This document shows, piece by piece, positions 19,002 to 28,634 of a stretch of DNA of 64,000 nucleotides. The position numbers and the translations under genes were made by a program. The notes under the pieces were generated by a model. It made no database searches. It saw nothing but the letters and a program-made list of their open reading frames with translations, and was not told the origin of the DNA. Numbering within the stretch: position 1 is the stretch's first letter; each line of letters starts with the position of its first letter. The stretch comes from Bacteroidales bacterium (GTDB taxonomy: Bacteria; Bacteroidota; Bacteroidia; Bacteroidales; VadinHA17): NCBI GenBank assembly GCA_003141895.1, contig PLNT01000040.1:118249-182248 (forward strand), written 5' to 3'.

Positions 19002-20546
19002 TTAAGCCATTAAATCTTTTTTCTTTTTTGGTTTGACCTTAATGCCGGATCGGGGGGTACTTTTTATTGCGGGTGATTTCAATTTCCCGGTTGATCCATT
19101 ATTAACCCGTTCTAAAGCGGGAGCTTTAGTTTGCTTATTTTGAGCGGATTTTGTCTCCGGTTTTTCTTTTGCTATCCTTGGTGGCGAAGATTTTGCAGTT
19201 TTCTTAACCGACTTGATTGTGGGCTTTATTTTTGCAATTTTCCTGGTAAGTTTCCCAATTTCAATTTCCTGTTTTTCGATGAGCATTTCTTTTTCCGTAA
19301 GCTGAGTGCCAAGTTTAAATATCTGTTCCTGTTCAGCTGAATCGGGAAATAGTTTTTTCAATCTGATTTCAAAGTCACTTAGAACATTCATATAATTCAT
19401 GAATGCATCATATGGTGTATCATATGGATTGAAATATGCATGAACAGCACCATCGGAGAAAAATTTAGTTGCCATGTAGTAAAAATGGTCGCTCGATTGG
19501 AGATACTCCCAATCTTTCTTTATAAGAGTGTCAGTGCATTTGTTAACTTTCCCAGTCAGACTGTATAATTTGTCAAGTGCCGCAACCTGCAGCTCATTCC
19601 CAAGCCAGGCTGTAAGGTCCCTCTCTTCATCAGCCCACGATATCGGAGAAGGGATACTGATTGCAGAAACTGGCTGCAAAGTGTCGGCTATTTCGGTAGG
19701 TGTCATGAACTTGAAAGGTGTCTTCTTGAGAATTGCCCCCGGCATATGATAAAGAAAATCAAATATCCCGGTCTCTTTCCAGTTATGTTCACCGAATGTC
19801 TCGTAATCAAGAAAGATATTTATCAATTCACTTTTTGAAGAAAGTTTGTTTATCCAAGTGGCATATTTATCGGCTGTTAAAGGCCATGAATTCCATGCCC
19901 TATTTGAAAACCGGAATGCAATATCATCGCTGAGTACAAAATTTCTCAAAAGAAGTTTAAGCCTTGGATTAAGAGAATTACAATAGAGAAAGTTGGGGCT
20001 TTTCCATCCCAGTACATGTTTTGCTCCTTCTGTCAGCATTGATTTAAATCCCATGTCTGCAACCCATGAACCAATCTGATCGGAATAGATTAACTCTGTG
20101 TTACGGAATGAGGTTGCCTCGACTCCGAGGAATTCCTTTAACATTTCTCTATGGTTGGCGACCTGCTGTTCGAATTCACTTTTGCTCCTGAGTGAAACCA
20201 GTGAATGAGAATTGGTTTCAGCCAGAAATTCAACCATCCCTGTTTCAGCCAGTTTCCTGAAAGAATCAAGGACTTCAGGAGCGTAAAGACGAAACTGATT
20301 GATTACCAGTCCAGAGAGTGAAAAGGTAACTTTGAATTTCCCTTTATGTTTCTGAATCAGATCCAGAATAATATTATTAGCAGGAATGTAGCATTTCCCT
20401 GCTATTTTTCTCATGATGGATTCGTTCGAGAAATCATCATAATAGTAATGATCGTGGCCGAGATCAAAAAATCTGTATCTCTTGAGCCTGAATGGCTGAT
20501 GGACCTGAAAATAAAAACAGATCGCTTTTTTGCCTGAAACACCCAT
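19002..20546 (-). CDS. glycoside hydrolase family 57 protein
   Basis: GH57 enzymes act on alpha-glucans by a retaining mechanism. The start ICFYFQVHQPFRLKRYRFF, the EFLAETNSHSL motif, FRNTELIYSD (containing the nucleophile Glu) and IFLDYETFGEHN (catalytic Asp) are in family order. The last 90 residues form a Lys/Pro/Ser-rich tail after a short coiled coil and look like an unstructured extension. It is 18 bp from the synthase-phosphorylase fusion and 3 bp from the GT4 gene. It probably trims or transfers glucan chains in glycogen turnover. Confidence 0.93.
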   Translation of the reverse strand: MGVSGKKAICFYFQVHQPFRLKRYRFFDLGHDHYYYDDFSNESIMRKIAGKCYIPANNIILDLIQKHKGKFKVTFSLSGLVINQFRLYAPEVLDSFRKLAETGMVEFLAETNSHSLVSLRSKSEFEQQVANHREMLKEFLGVEATSFRNTELIYSDQIGSWVADMGFKSMLTEGAKHVLGWKSPNFLYCNSLNPRLKLLLRNFVLSDDIAFRFSNRAWNSWPLTADKYATWINKLSSKSELINIFLDYETFGEHNWKETGIFDFLYHMPGAILKKTPFKFMTPTEIADTLQPVSAISIPSPISWADEERDLTAWLGNELQVAALDKLYSLTGKVNKCTDTLIKKDWEYLQSSDHFYYMATKFFSDGAVHAYFNPYDTPYDAFMNYMNVLSDFEIRLKKLFPDSAEQEQIFKLGTQLTEKEMLIEKQEIEIGKLTRKIAKIKPTIKSVKKTAKSSPPRIAKEKPETKSAQNKQTKAPALERVNNGSTGKLKSPAIKSTPRSGIKVKPKKKKDLMA

Positions 20547-20549
20547 AGT

Positions 20550-21845
20550 TTAATTCATTTTATTGTCAATCACTTGGTAATAAATATCGCGAACATGTCG
20601 GGCTGAGTTATCCCACTTAAGGCGTATAACCTCTTCCTTTCCGTTTTTAATAAACATATTTGATAGAGCAGGATAATTAAGGATGCCGTAAATCGCATCA
20701 GCCATGGCATCAATATCCCAGAAATCGGTTTTTACAGCATGTGTCAGTATCTCGGCCACGCCTGACTGCTTGCTTATGATAACCGGTACATTTGATTGCA
20801 TAGCTTCCAGAGGTGAAATACCAAAAGGTTCTGATACCGATGGCATAATATAAACATCACTCATGTCAAGCATTGTAAACACATCCGTTCCTTTGAGAAA
20901 TCCTGTAAAATGGAACCTGTCAGTTATTTTAAGGGCTGCTGCCCTGCGCATCATCCTCTCCATCATATCACCCGATCCGGCCATCACGAACCTTACATTG
21001 TTCATTACCTGCAGGACTTTGTATGCCGCCTCAATAAAATATTCAGGTCCCTTTTGTAAGGTTATCCTTCCAAGAAATGTTACAACTTTCTCATCAAAAC
21101 CCTTCTTAAAGGTATTTTCAGCAACTTTTACCGGTTCAACTGCATTATAGACTGTCTCAACCTTGTCAGGATTAATATTATATTTATTTATTACGATATC
21201 CCGGGTAAGGTTACTCACTGTAATTATTTTGGAAGCAGCATCCATCCCGTTTTTTTCAATCCTGTAAACATCAGGATTCACATTTCCGCCGCTACGGTCG
21301 AAATCTGTGGCATGAACGTGTATCACAAGAGGTTTCCCTGAGATTTCCATTGCAGCAATGCCGGCAGGATAAGCAAGCCAGTCATGAGCATGAATAATGT
21401 CAAATTCATTTTCATCAGCAATCACCGAAGCCACAACGGAATATTTGTATATTTCATCCATCAGGTTCAGGCCGTATTTTCCTGAGAAATCTACTTTGCC
21501 TTCACTGTTTGTTTTAACATAATAATTATAACCTGACACTTCTGAATTTACCCTTTTCCAGAAATCTTCGGGATCTGTGTAAGGCACTATTTTCGATGAA
21601 ACTTCAATCCTTTCAATAGGACGTTTAAATCCTTTATAATAGACAGTTTTATATGCTACCGGAATCTGATTTGCGCCAACAAGGCGGACCATTGACTGGT
21701 CCTCATCGCCCCAGGCTTTCGGGACAACAAAGATCACTTCCAGATCATCAAGTGTGGCCATGCCCTTAGTAAGACCATAACTGGCCGTGCCTAATCCACC
21801 AGAGATGTGGGGCGGGAACTCCCATCCAAACATTAACACACGCAT
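20550..21845 (-). CDS. GT4-family glycosyltransferase of the glycogen cluster
   Basis: A 431-residue GT-B enzyme with the start LMFGWEFPPHISGGLGTASYG, which binds the donor in glycogen/starch-synthase relatives, and the C-terminal FLGRITLQKGPEYFIEAA plus VSEPFGISPLEAM with the catalytic E-x7-E region. It probably elongates alpha-glucan or makes maltose phosphate-like intermediates; the exact donor is not evident. It sits between the debranching enzyme (12 bp away) and the GH57 gene, in the same operon. Confidence 0.9.
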   Translation of the reverse strand: MRVLMFGWEFPPHISGGLGTASYGLTKGMATLDDLEVIFVVPKAWGDEDQSMVRLVGANQIPVAYKTVYYKGFKRPIERIEVSSKIVPYTDPEDFWKRVNSEVSGYNYYVKTNSEGKVDFSGKYGLNLMDEIYKYSVVASVIADENEFDIIHAHDWLAYPAGIAAMEISGKPLVIHVHATDFDRSGGNVNPDVYRIEKNGMDAASKIITVSNLTRDIVINKYNINPDKVETVYNAVEPVKVAENTFKKGFDEKVVTFLGRITLQKGPEYFIEAAYKVLQVMNNVRFVMAGSGDMMERMMRRAAALKITDRFHFTGFLKGTDVFTMLDMSDVYIMPSVSEPFGISPLEAMQSNVPVIISKQSGVAEILTHAVKTDFWDIDAMADAIYGILNYPALSNMFIKNGKEEVIRLKWDNSARHVRDIYYQVIDNKMN

Positions 21846-21857
21846 ATCCTGCCTTTG

Positions 21858-23807
21858 TTATTGATTTGCAAAATTTGTTTCAAGTATATCGATTATCCTG
21901 AGAACCTCTCCAACACTCCAGGCCTGTGAAATTGCCCCTCGGGGTGAATGAGGAGGATCCCCGTCATAAATCTCCGAAATAGTACTTATTCCATGTTCGC
22001 TCATCACTGCTTCAAGCCCATAAATCAGTTTTTTTACCTTTTGAACTCCCTGCTGGCCGTACACTTTAAGCCATCCTTCACAGAATGGTCCCAGAAGCCA
22101 AGGCCAGACTGTTCCCTGATGATAAGCATTATCTCTTTCTTCCTGAGAACCTTCACAACATCCCTTATAAAATTTGTTACCCGGAGAGAGGGTCCTTAGT
22201 CCTCTCGGCGTAACAAGCTCTCTATCAGAAATATCCAAAATATTTTTCATCTGTACTTTGTCAAGCATTGAGAAAGGTAATGAAACCGCAATAACCATAT
22301 TTGGTCTCACATACATGTTTTTCCCTTCATCATCGTTGACATAATCAGCCAGATAACAAAGCTTGTCATCCCAGAAAACTTCAAGGAATGATTTCTTTAT
22401 CAGATCAGGCAAATGCTCATATTCTTTTACAAAACTTTTGTCCTTCTCAACTCTTGCTAACTCAAGAGAAAAGCAAATAGCATTATACCAGAGAGCATTG
22501 ATCTCAACTGCATAACCTCGTCGGGGAGTCACCGGCATTCCATTAACTACCGCATCCATCCAGGTAAGTGCTTTCCCGGGAGAATCAGTGTAAATTAAAC
22601 CATTGTCTCTCATGTGAATATTGAAAGCCGTGCCTTTTTTAAAGGCATTTAGTATTGATTTAGCTGCTTCACCGAATCGTTCCCAACTGTCAGTGCCGCC
22701 ATGTTCAATGTATTGTTGAACAGCCCAGAAAAACCATAGAGGTGCATCTACAGAATTAAATGCCGGGTTGCTTTCAGTACCCATATTTGGAAACAATCCA
22801 TTCTTCATTTTGTTAATTTGGGTATCGAGAACTTCCCTGTATAATACAAGTTTGTGGCGCGCCACAGCCAACCCTGGTAATGAAATAAAAGTATCTCTTC
22901 CCCAGGCACCAAACCATGGGTAACCTGCAACAATAAGGGTCTTCCCTCCTCTCTTCTCGACAAACTGCTGAGCGGCATTTCTTAGACAGTTAATAAAGCT
23001 GTCGCGGGGTATTTTACCAGAAACAGTTTTTGTAAATTTTGCTTTTAGCCCTGAAGTATTCTCTTCCTTAGTTGAAGCTGAGAAAACGATTACGTCACCT
23101 TTTTTTGCTTTGAGCTCAAAGAAACCCGGAGTGAACAAATCCTCTGAATAATCATAACCACGTTTTTGTTCTTCCGGATATTCTACTCCCATGTACCAGT
23201 CGGGAACAGAAATAAATTCAACATTTGTTGAAAACTGCATCTTCAAAGATGGAAAACCTTCATACATTTTTGATTTAACGCCGTTTTCAATAAAATCAAC
23301 TTTGGTATTTGCATACATGTTGGCATGCGTCAGATCATGAATATTCCGGAAAGCAAGAAATGGACGGAACTGTAATTTCATTGGTTCTGAGGCTTCAATG
23401 ATTGTGAACCTTTTTAAAAGCTGTTCCTCATAATGAACCAGAAGACTTTCCATTTTCAGGATGACCCCTCCGACTCTGTAAATTCTTGAAGGAACATTGT
23501 CGGCATCAAAATCCTCAATATATTTGTGACCTTTGGGACTGAAATAATCGCCTTTGTATTTTCTAATCCCGGTATTAAAACTTTTATCATTATTAACAAC
23601 TGTTACATCGAGAGACGAAAGGAGCACAAATCTCTCACCACCAAACTCATCAATAGGACAAACAAGCAGTCCATGATATTTGCGGGTATTGCAACCAACA
23701 AGGGTGGATGAAGAATAGGAACCGGCTCTGTTTGTTCTGATCATTTCCCTCACAAGAGAGTATTCGAGGTTGACAACCTGCCCCTTTTCGAACTTGATGT
23801 AACTCAT
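21858..23807 (-). CDS. glycogen debranching enzyme (amylo-alpha-1,6-glucosidase)
   Basis: A 649-residue protein with an N-terminal beta-rich domain (EYSLVREMIRTNRAGSYSSS, CNTRKYHGLLV) and a C-terminal (alpha/alpha)6 barrel: GYPWFGAWGRDTFISLPGL, KALTWMDA, and YHQGTVWPWLLGPF. It removes branch points during glycogen use. It is the first gene of the minus-strand glycogen operon, divergent from the TlpA-like gene with a 182-bp shared upstream region. Confidence 0.94.
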   Translation of the reverse strand: MSYIKFEKGQVVNLEYSLVREMIRTNRAGSYSSSTLVGCNTRKYHGLLVCPIDEFGGERFVLLSSLDVTVVNNDKSFNTGIRKYKGDYFSPKGHKYIEDFDADNVPSRIYRVGGVILKMESLLVHYEEQLLKRFTIIEASEPMKLQFRPFLAFRNIHDLTHANMYANTKVDFIENGVKSKMYEGFPSLKMQFSTNVEFISVPDWYMGVEYPEEQKRGYDYSEDLFTPGFFELKAKKGDVIVFSASTKEENTSGLKAKFTKTVSGKIPRDSFINCLRNAAQQFVEKRGGKTLIVAGYPWFGAWGRDTFISLPGLAVARHKLVLYREVLDTQINKMKNGLFPNMGTESNPAFNSVDAPLWFFWAVQQYIEHGGTDSWERFGEAAKSILNAFKKGTAFNIHMRDNGLIYTDSPGKALTWMDAVVNGMPVTPRRGYAVEINALWYNAICFSLELARVEKDKSFVKEYEHLPDLIKKSFLEVFWDDKLCYLADYVNDDEGKNMYVRPNMVIAVSLPFSMLDKVQMKNILDISDRELVTPRGLRTLSPGNKFYKGCCEGSQEERDNAYHQGTVWPWLLGPFCEGWLKVYGQQGVQKVKKLIYGLEAVMSEHGISTISEIYDGDPPHSPRGAISQAWSVGEVLRIIDILETNFANQ

Positions 23808-23917
23808 ATAATTACAGTTTGAATGGTGTAAAAAAAGCTATGTAATATAAGAAAAAAAAATGAGCCCCGCAAACGGACACATTCCGGCTGGAAAATTAAT
23901 AAAATTTCTTAAAAGTA

Positions 23918-23946
23918 TTGACCGATTAATTAAAAGAATAACTTTG
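23918..23946 (+). promoter_or_regulatory. promoter of the TlpA-like lipoprotein operon
   Basis: TTG (23918-23920), 18 nt, TAACTTTG (23939-23946): a full match to the Bacteroidota consensus, 43 nt before the start codon. No comparable promoter was clear for the divergent debranching-enzyme gene. Confidence 0.75.
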
Positions 23947-23989
23947 CATCTCTATATTTGAAAATAATTATCAATTAACATTTTACTTA

Positions 23990-25153
23990 ATGAATAAGAA
24001 GCTGATTTTTTATCTGATTATAGTACTGGTTAGTGCCGCATGTAAAAATAATAGTGTAAGAATTTTAGGTACCATTATTAACCCCGCAGTCGATTCATAC
24101 ATTTACCTTGATGAACTAAAAGGAAATGGACTAAAACCTGTTGATTCAATGAGAGTAACATCTGAAGGATCATTCAGGTTCAAAAAAGAGGTAACACAAC
24201 CTTCATTTTATCTTTTGAAAAGTAATAATAATAACTTCCTTACCATGCTTCTTGAACCTGGCGAGAAAATAACGCTTAAGGTACAAAGAGATTCATTGAA
24301 TGAGCCTGTATCTCTTACTGGTTCAAAGGGTACTGAACTGATGGCAGAATATAACAAAAATCTGCAGGCAACAATAAAAAAGATGACTGGGCTACACAAC
24401 ATCTATGAGCAGAATTCAGATAAGCCCGATTTACCCAAACTGATTGAATCGCTCGATAGTCTTGCAAACATATACCTTAACGAGATTAACACTTATACAA
24501 AGAAATATATTGATGATAATCTTACATCTCTTGTCAGCCTTGTTGCACTCTATCAGCAGGTTGCCCCAAGTGTATATATCATGAATCCGGCAAAGGATAT
24601 GAAATATTTTCTAAAGGTTGACTCATCAATGTTCAGTCTATATCCTGCTTATGAACCGGTTGTATCCTTGCATGAGCAAGTTAAGGAACTTGCTGCAAAA
24701 GTGAATGGCGATTCAATAGCCTCACCTGCCTCAGCATCAGGTACTGTCGCACCTGATATCTCCCTACCGACGCCGGAAGGAGATACAATTAAACTCTCTT
24801 CAACAAGAGGGTCAATAGTATTGCTCGACTTTTGGGCATCCTGGTGTACTCCATGCAGAAAAGAAAATCCAAATCTAGTGACTGTTTATAACATGTATCA
24901 TAAGAAAGGTTTTCAGATTTACCAGGTATCACTCGACAAGACCAGGGATGCATGGTTAAAAGGCATTCAGGATGATCACCTTGATAAGTGGATACACGTA
25001 AGTGATGTTCAGTATTGGAATTCAATTGTTGTTCCTCTTTATAAAATTGAATCAATCCCTGCTAATTTTCTTCTTGATAAGGAAGGACATATAATTGCGT
25101 CTAACCTTCGGGGTGAGAGATTACAGACTATATTGGCCGAATTATTTAAATAA
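23990..25153 (+). CDS. DUF4369/TlpA-like thioredoxin-fold lipoprotein
   Basis: A 387-residue lipoprotein (lipobox SAAC, Cys18). Residues 20-120 form a DUF4369 beta domain (ILGTIINPAVDSYIYLDELKG), then a helical linker, then a thioredoxin fold with the active-site WCTPC (Cys286, Cys289) and the cis-Pro segment SIPANFLLDKEG. It probably serves periplasmic disulfide reduction or cytochrome/cluster maturation; the client is unknown. It is followed after 23 bp by a paralog that has lost the first cysteine. Confidence 0.92.
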   Translation: MNKKLIFYLIIVLVSAACKNNSVRILGTIINPAVDSYIYLDELKGNGLKPVDSMRVTSEGSFRFKKEVTQPSFYLLKSNNNNFLTMLLEPGEKITLKVQRDSLNEPVSLTGSKGTELMAEYNKNLQATIKKMTGLHNIYEQNSDKPDLPKLIESLDSLANIYLNEINTYTKKYIDDNLTSLVSLVALYQQVAPSVYIMNPAKDMKYFLKVDSSMFSLYPAYEPVVSLHEQVKELAAKVNGDSIASPASASGTVAPDISLPTPEGDTIKLSSTRGSIVLLDFWASWCTPCRKENPNLVTVYNMYHKKGFQIYQVSLDKTRDAWLKGIQDDHLDKWIHVSDVQYWNSIVVPLYKIESIPANFLLDKEGHIIASNLRGERLQTILAELFK

Positions 25154-25176
25154 CTAAACCGGAAATTCTACTTTTA

Positions 25177-26337
25177 ATGAAACGAATTCTATTTCTCCTG
25201 GCTCTTTCTTTCTTCTTATTCGGTTGTAGTAATAAGTCAAAATTCAGTGTTAACGGAGTTATAAAAAATACGAAGGGAAAATATATTTACCTGAACAGAC
25301 TCGATGTTGATATTCCCGTTCTGATCGACTCGGCGAAAATTACCAGTAAAGGGACATTCAATCTGAAAGTAAAAGCAGCAGAGGCTGACTTTTACCAGCT
25401 GGGGGTATCATCTACAAATTTTATCACTCTTCTGGCTAATCCCGGAGAGAAAATAAACCTTGTATTTAATAACAATAATCTCTTCGAAAATTACACGGTA
25501 AAAGGATCCGATGGGTCTGCAAAGCTTCAGACCCTGGACTTGGAACTTGCGGATACAAAAAGGAAACTTGATTCGATAAACACTTTATACTCAAAGGCTT
25601 CACTGGAGACAGGATTTGATGTCAAAGGGCCCTTACTTGAAACAGAATATAATAAACTGATTAAAGCCCAGCGTAAGAAAAACATTGAATTTATTATTAA
25701 TAACATAAATTCACTGGCCTCGATTAAGGCACTCTATCAAAGGTTCAACCCCGACACATATGTTCTATACGATCCTCATGATCTGCAGTATCTGAAAATT
25801 GTGACTGACTCGCTCCTAAAACATTATCCATACTCAAAACAGGTTCAGGCGCTGGCAAGAGATTTTCAGAAAGAGATGAATCAGATATATACCACACAGA
25901 TTCAGCATCTTGCCAGTACATTGCCTAAGACAAAACTTGATCCCGATCTGATAAATATATCCGGTAAAAGAGTTGCACTCTCCTCACTGAAAGGAAAGTA
26001 TGTTCTTCTGGCATTCTGGTCAGCAAAATCACAGGAATGTGTAGACGAAAACCTTCAGCTGAAAGAGTTTTATAAACTTTACAGCAAAAAAGGATTTGAG
26101 ATATACCAGATTAATCTGGATGAAAATGAATCAGACTGGAGAAATGCTGTCAGGTATGATGAACTACCATGGATAAATACCAGGGAAGACGATCCGAAAG
26201 ATCTTAAGAATGCCATACTTTTTAATGTGAAGAATCTTCCTGCCAATTATCTGTTTGATAAAGAAGGCATTATTATTGCATCCAATTTACATGGAAGAGC
26301 CTTGCAATTAAAACTCGATCAGTTATTTAATAAGTAG
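25177..26337 (+). CDS. TlpA-like paralog with degenerate active site
   Basis: A tandem paralog of the preceding gene with the same layout: lipobox LFGC, a DUF4369-type domain, a helical linker and a thioredoxin fold. The CxxC site is replaced by S-Q-E-C (Ser285, Cys288), so only the second cysteine remains, whereas the cis-Pro region LPANYLFDKEG is kept. It cannot carry out normal thiol exchange; a binding or regulatory role is likely but inferred. The next gene starts 9 bp downstream. Confidence 0.88.
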   Translation: MKRILFLLALSFFLFGCSNKSKFSVNGVIKNTKGKYIYLNRLDVDIPVLIDSAKITSKGTFNLKVKAAEADFYQLGVSSTNFITLLANPGEKINLVFNNNNLFENYTVKGSDGSAKLQTLDLELADTKRKLDSINTLYSKASLETGFDVKGPLLETEYNKLIKAQRKKNIEFIINNINSLASIKALYQRFNPDTYVLYDPHDLQYLKIVTDSLLKHYPYSKQVQALARDFQKEMNQIYTTQIQHLASTLPKTKLDPDLINISGKRVALSSLKGKYVLLAFWSAKSQECVDENLQLKEFYKLYSKKGFEIYQINLDENESDWRNAVRYDELPWINTREDDPKDLKNAILFNVKNLPANYLFDKEGIIIASNLHGRALQLKLDQLFNK

Positions 26338-26346
26338 GCCTGCACG

Positions 26347-27093
26347 GTGACTGAAACCCGGAAAATATATTTTGCTTCTGATTTTCACCTCGGATTGAAC
26401 ACTGGTTCCTCTCCTCTGGAAAGAGAGAAAAAAGTGGTCAGCTGGTTAAATTCGATAGCCAATGATGCAAAAGAAATATATCTTTTAGGAGATATCTTCG
26501 ATTTCTGGTGGGAGTACAAACTTGTGGTACCACGCGGATTCACAAGGTTTCTGGGAACTATTTCCCATATTACAGACTCCGGAATTCCCGTTCATTTCTT
26601 TACAGGAAATCACGATATGTGGGCCGGCGATTATCTCTCAGGTGAATGCGGTATGATTATCCATAAAAAACCCTATACGGTTTTATTTAATGATAAGAAA
26701 TTTCATCTTGCTCACGGAGAAGGATTAGGAACAAAAGACAATGGATATAAATTGCTTCTTTCAATCTTCAGAAACAAACCTTTGCAAGCAATGTATTCAG
26801 CACTCCATCCTTCGGTTGGAATCGGTATCGGACACAGGTGGTCATTAAATTCGCGGCTGGGGAAAGGCATTACCAAAGAATTTCTTGGTGAGGAAAAAGA
26901 GGATCTGATAAGATACGCCAGAAAAATTCTCGAAAATGAGAAAATTGACTATTTTATTTTTGGCCACCGCCACCTGGCAATGGCATATAGATTACAGTCT
27001 GAAACTGAAGTTGTCTTCCTTGGTGATTGGATAAAAAACGGAAGCTACGCTGAATGGAACGGCATAGCACTGAATTTCAAGACATTACCTTAA
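26347..27093 (+). CDS. UDP-2,3-diacylglucosamine diphosphatase-like phosphoesterase
   Basis: A metallophosphoesterase (248 residues) close to LpxH, which removes UMP from UDP-diacylglucosamine in lipid A synthesis. Metal-binding motifs in order are FASDFHLG, LLGDIFDFWWE, FFTGNHDMW, HLAHGEGLG and FGHRHL. The GTG at 26347 is the only reasonable start. It ends by overlapping the convergent SiaB-like gene by 4 bp. Being next to lipoprotein genes fits envelope work. LpxH versus a close paralog cannot be decided from the sequence alone. Confidence 0.87.
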   Translation: MTETRKIYFASDFHLGLNTGSSPLEREKKVVSWLNSIANDAKEIYLLGDIFDFWWEYKLVVPRGFTRFLGTISHITDSGIPVHFFTGNHDMWAGDYLSGECGMIIHKKPYTVLFNDKKFHLAHGEGLGTKDNGYKLLLSIFRNKPLQAMYSALHPSVGIGIGHRWSLNSRLGKGITKEFLGEEKEDLIRYARKILENEKIDYFIFGHRHLAMAYRLQSETEVVFLGDWIKNGSYAEWNGIALNFKTLP

Positions 27094-28199
27094 TCAGCTT
27101 CTACCTTTACTGTCAGGGTGAAATAAGAATAAAGTTCATTTATCTGCTCAAAATCATATTCAAGCTTACTTCCTGATTTCCTGGCCATATCTATCAATCC
27201 CATATTGCCAGTGCTATCTGTTTTTATTGTCTGACCGGAAAGGGAATTTCTGAAAAGCTCTTTCAGACCCACCTTATCATATTTATTTATATCATCAATT
27301 TTGCTTCTCAGATGCACAACATTTTCATTCTGAACTAAATTGCCTGTTGTCAGTGAAAAAACGTTATCATCAAACCTGATCATTGCTACCGGCATACCAA
27401 ACTGCTCCTCGGCTTCTTTCCCCGGACTATACTTACCAACATTTTCAAGAATTTCAACAAGAATTCTGAATACTCTTTTTCTGAGATTTAACTCAACATC
27501 TGTCTCCGCCAACCTCATCTCAGTAAATGAAAGCACCTCTTTTTCCACTTCGGTGGAAATATGTCCGGACCAGATAAGATAAATATTATTTTCTGCCATG
27601 AGCCTTTCAATCTGGGTAATCTCCTTTCCCTGAAAAGTCTTCTCTTCTCCTCCAAAGTGAATTCCGACCCCGACTGAATTCACAGTCTTGCTCAGAACAA
27701 AATAAGAGAATTCATCATCAAGCGGAACAAAATCATAATCGAGTTTATTCCCTGTCTTTTTTGCCATCTCAATAAGACCCAGCCCTGCACCTCCTTTAGT
27801 ACTGAATTCTGCGGTAGTGAGCATCTGCCTGTAGACATTTCTTATTTCATCAGTCTGCAGATTATTGATCTCATCCAACTTGCTTTTAAGATCAGCTATT
27901 TTATTAGATGGAAGAACATTCCCAGTTGTTACAGTATATCCATTAGCTGTTTTAGAATAAACGACAATCGACATGTCAGCATGCTTCTTTTGAACACTGT
28001 GCCTTGAAACATTCTGAAGGCTTTCAAGGACAAACATGAACAGTCGTTTTCTGCCTACAAATCCAAATTCCGAATTCTCCATTTCTTTCTCAAGAAGCAT
28101 AAGAAGAGGAACGGAGTTCTCATTTGTTATCACACCTCTGTACACGAACATAAGGTGTTCCTTCATCATTTTATCGCGAATTCGTCGGGTAAGATCCAT
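27090..28199 (-). CDS. tandem-duplicated SiaB-like (DUF6272) kinase protein
   Basis: 369 residues built from two copies of a GHKL-ATPase-like domain, about 190 residues apart. Each copy has an N-box (LESLQNVSRH near 58-67; VEILENVGKY near 248-257), a GN-type strand with a following INNLQ/INKY helix, and a glycine-rich lid (GGAGLGLIEMAKKTG near 136-150; STGNMGLIDMARKSG near 329-343). SiaB-type proteins are usually a single 180-190-residue domain that phosphorylates a SiaC-like partner. No SiaC-like gene is seen in this window. It is divergent from the methyltransferase-hybrid-kinase set. The family call is by recall and moderately sure; the internal duplication is plain. Confidence 0.75.
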   Translation of the reverse strand: MDLTRRIRDKMMKEHLMFVYRGVITNENSVPLLMLLEKEMENSEFGFVGRKRLFMFVLESLQNVSRHSVQKKHADMSIVVYSKTANGYTVTTGNVLPSNKIADLKSKLDEINNLQTDEIRNVYRQMLTTAEFSTKGGAGLGLIEMAKKTGNKLDYDFVPLDDEFSYFVLSKTVNSVGVGIHFGGEEKTFQGKEITQIERLMAENNIYLIWSGHISTEVEKEVLSFTEMRLAETDVELNLRKRVFRILVEILENVGKYSPGKEAEEQFGMPVAMIRFDDNVFSLTTGNLVQNENVVHLRSKIDDINKYDKVGLKELFRNSLSGQTIKTDSTGNMGLIDMARKSGSKLEYDFEQINELYSYFTLTVKVEAD

Positions 28200-28634
28200 T
28201 CAGAGAAAGATAAGGTTTGTCATTCAGGTTTTAAAAATAGTATAATTTGACTATTTCCGCAAATAATGACCAGAAAAGGAATAATTGTGGAATCAAATGA
28301 AGGAGGTGATGCAGGTCTTATCAGAGCCACTGCTTTAATTCTTGAATAACTTCAGAGCAGTTATCTTAAACGATTGGGAAAAATTGGAATTAAAGCTTGC
28401 AAAATAAAAAAAAAATCGATACTCTTGTTATTGAATGGGGAAAAAATAACAGTTTTTGTGACATTTTTTTCTGGTGATGGAGCAAATTGATTCAAAAGTA
28501 TGAATCAAATTAATGCTGAGAGGATTGAAAAATTAACCTGAACGTTGACTTAATTTTATTGAATTCTATTGCTTCACAGGGATCCGGACCGATACCTGTA
28601 AGAAAATTCATATTTATTTTTTTATTTGATCTCT
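28200..28634. other. 435-bp divergent intergenic region with an inverted repeat
   Basis: AT-rich DNA between the SiaB-like gene and the methyltransferase. It contains an inverted repeat TTGATTC (28487-28493), 8 nt, GAATCAA (28502-28508) that could be an operator. A 27-codon ORF at 28266 has no support. No clear TAnnTTTG promoter was found for either gene. Confidence 0.4.

Noticed and set aside
28266..28349. 27-codon ORF after a GGAGGT-like site
   Set aside because: Too short, no start context of its own and no similarity; the G-rich site lies inside it.
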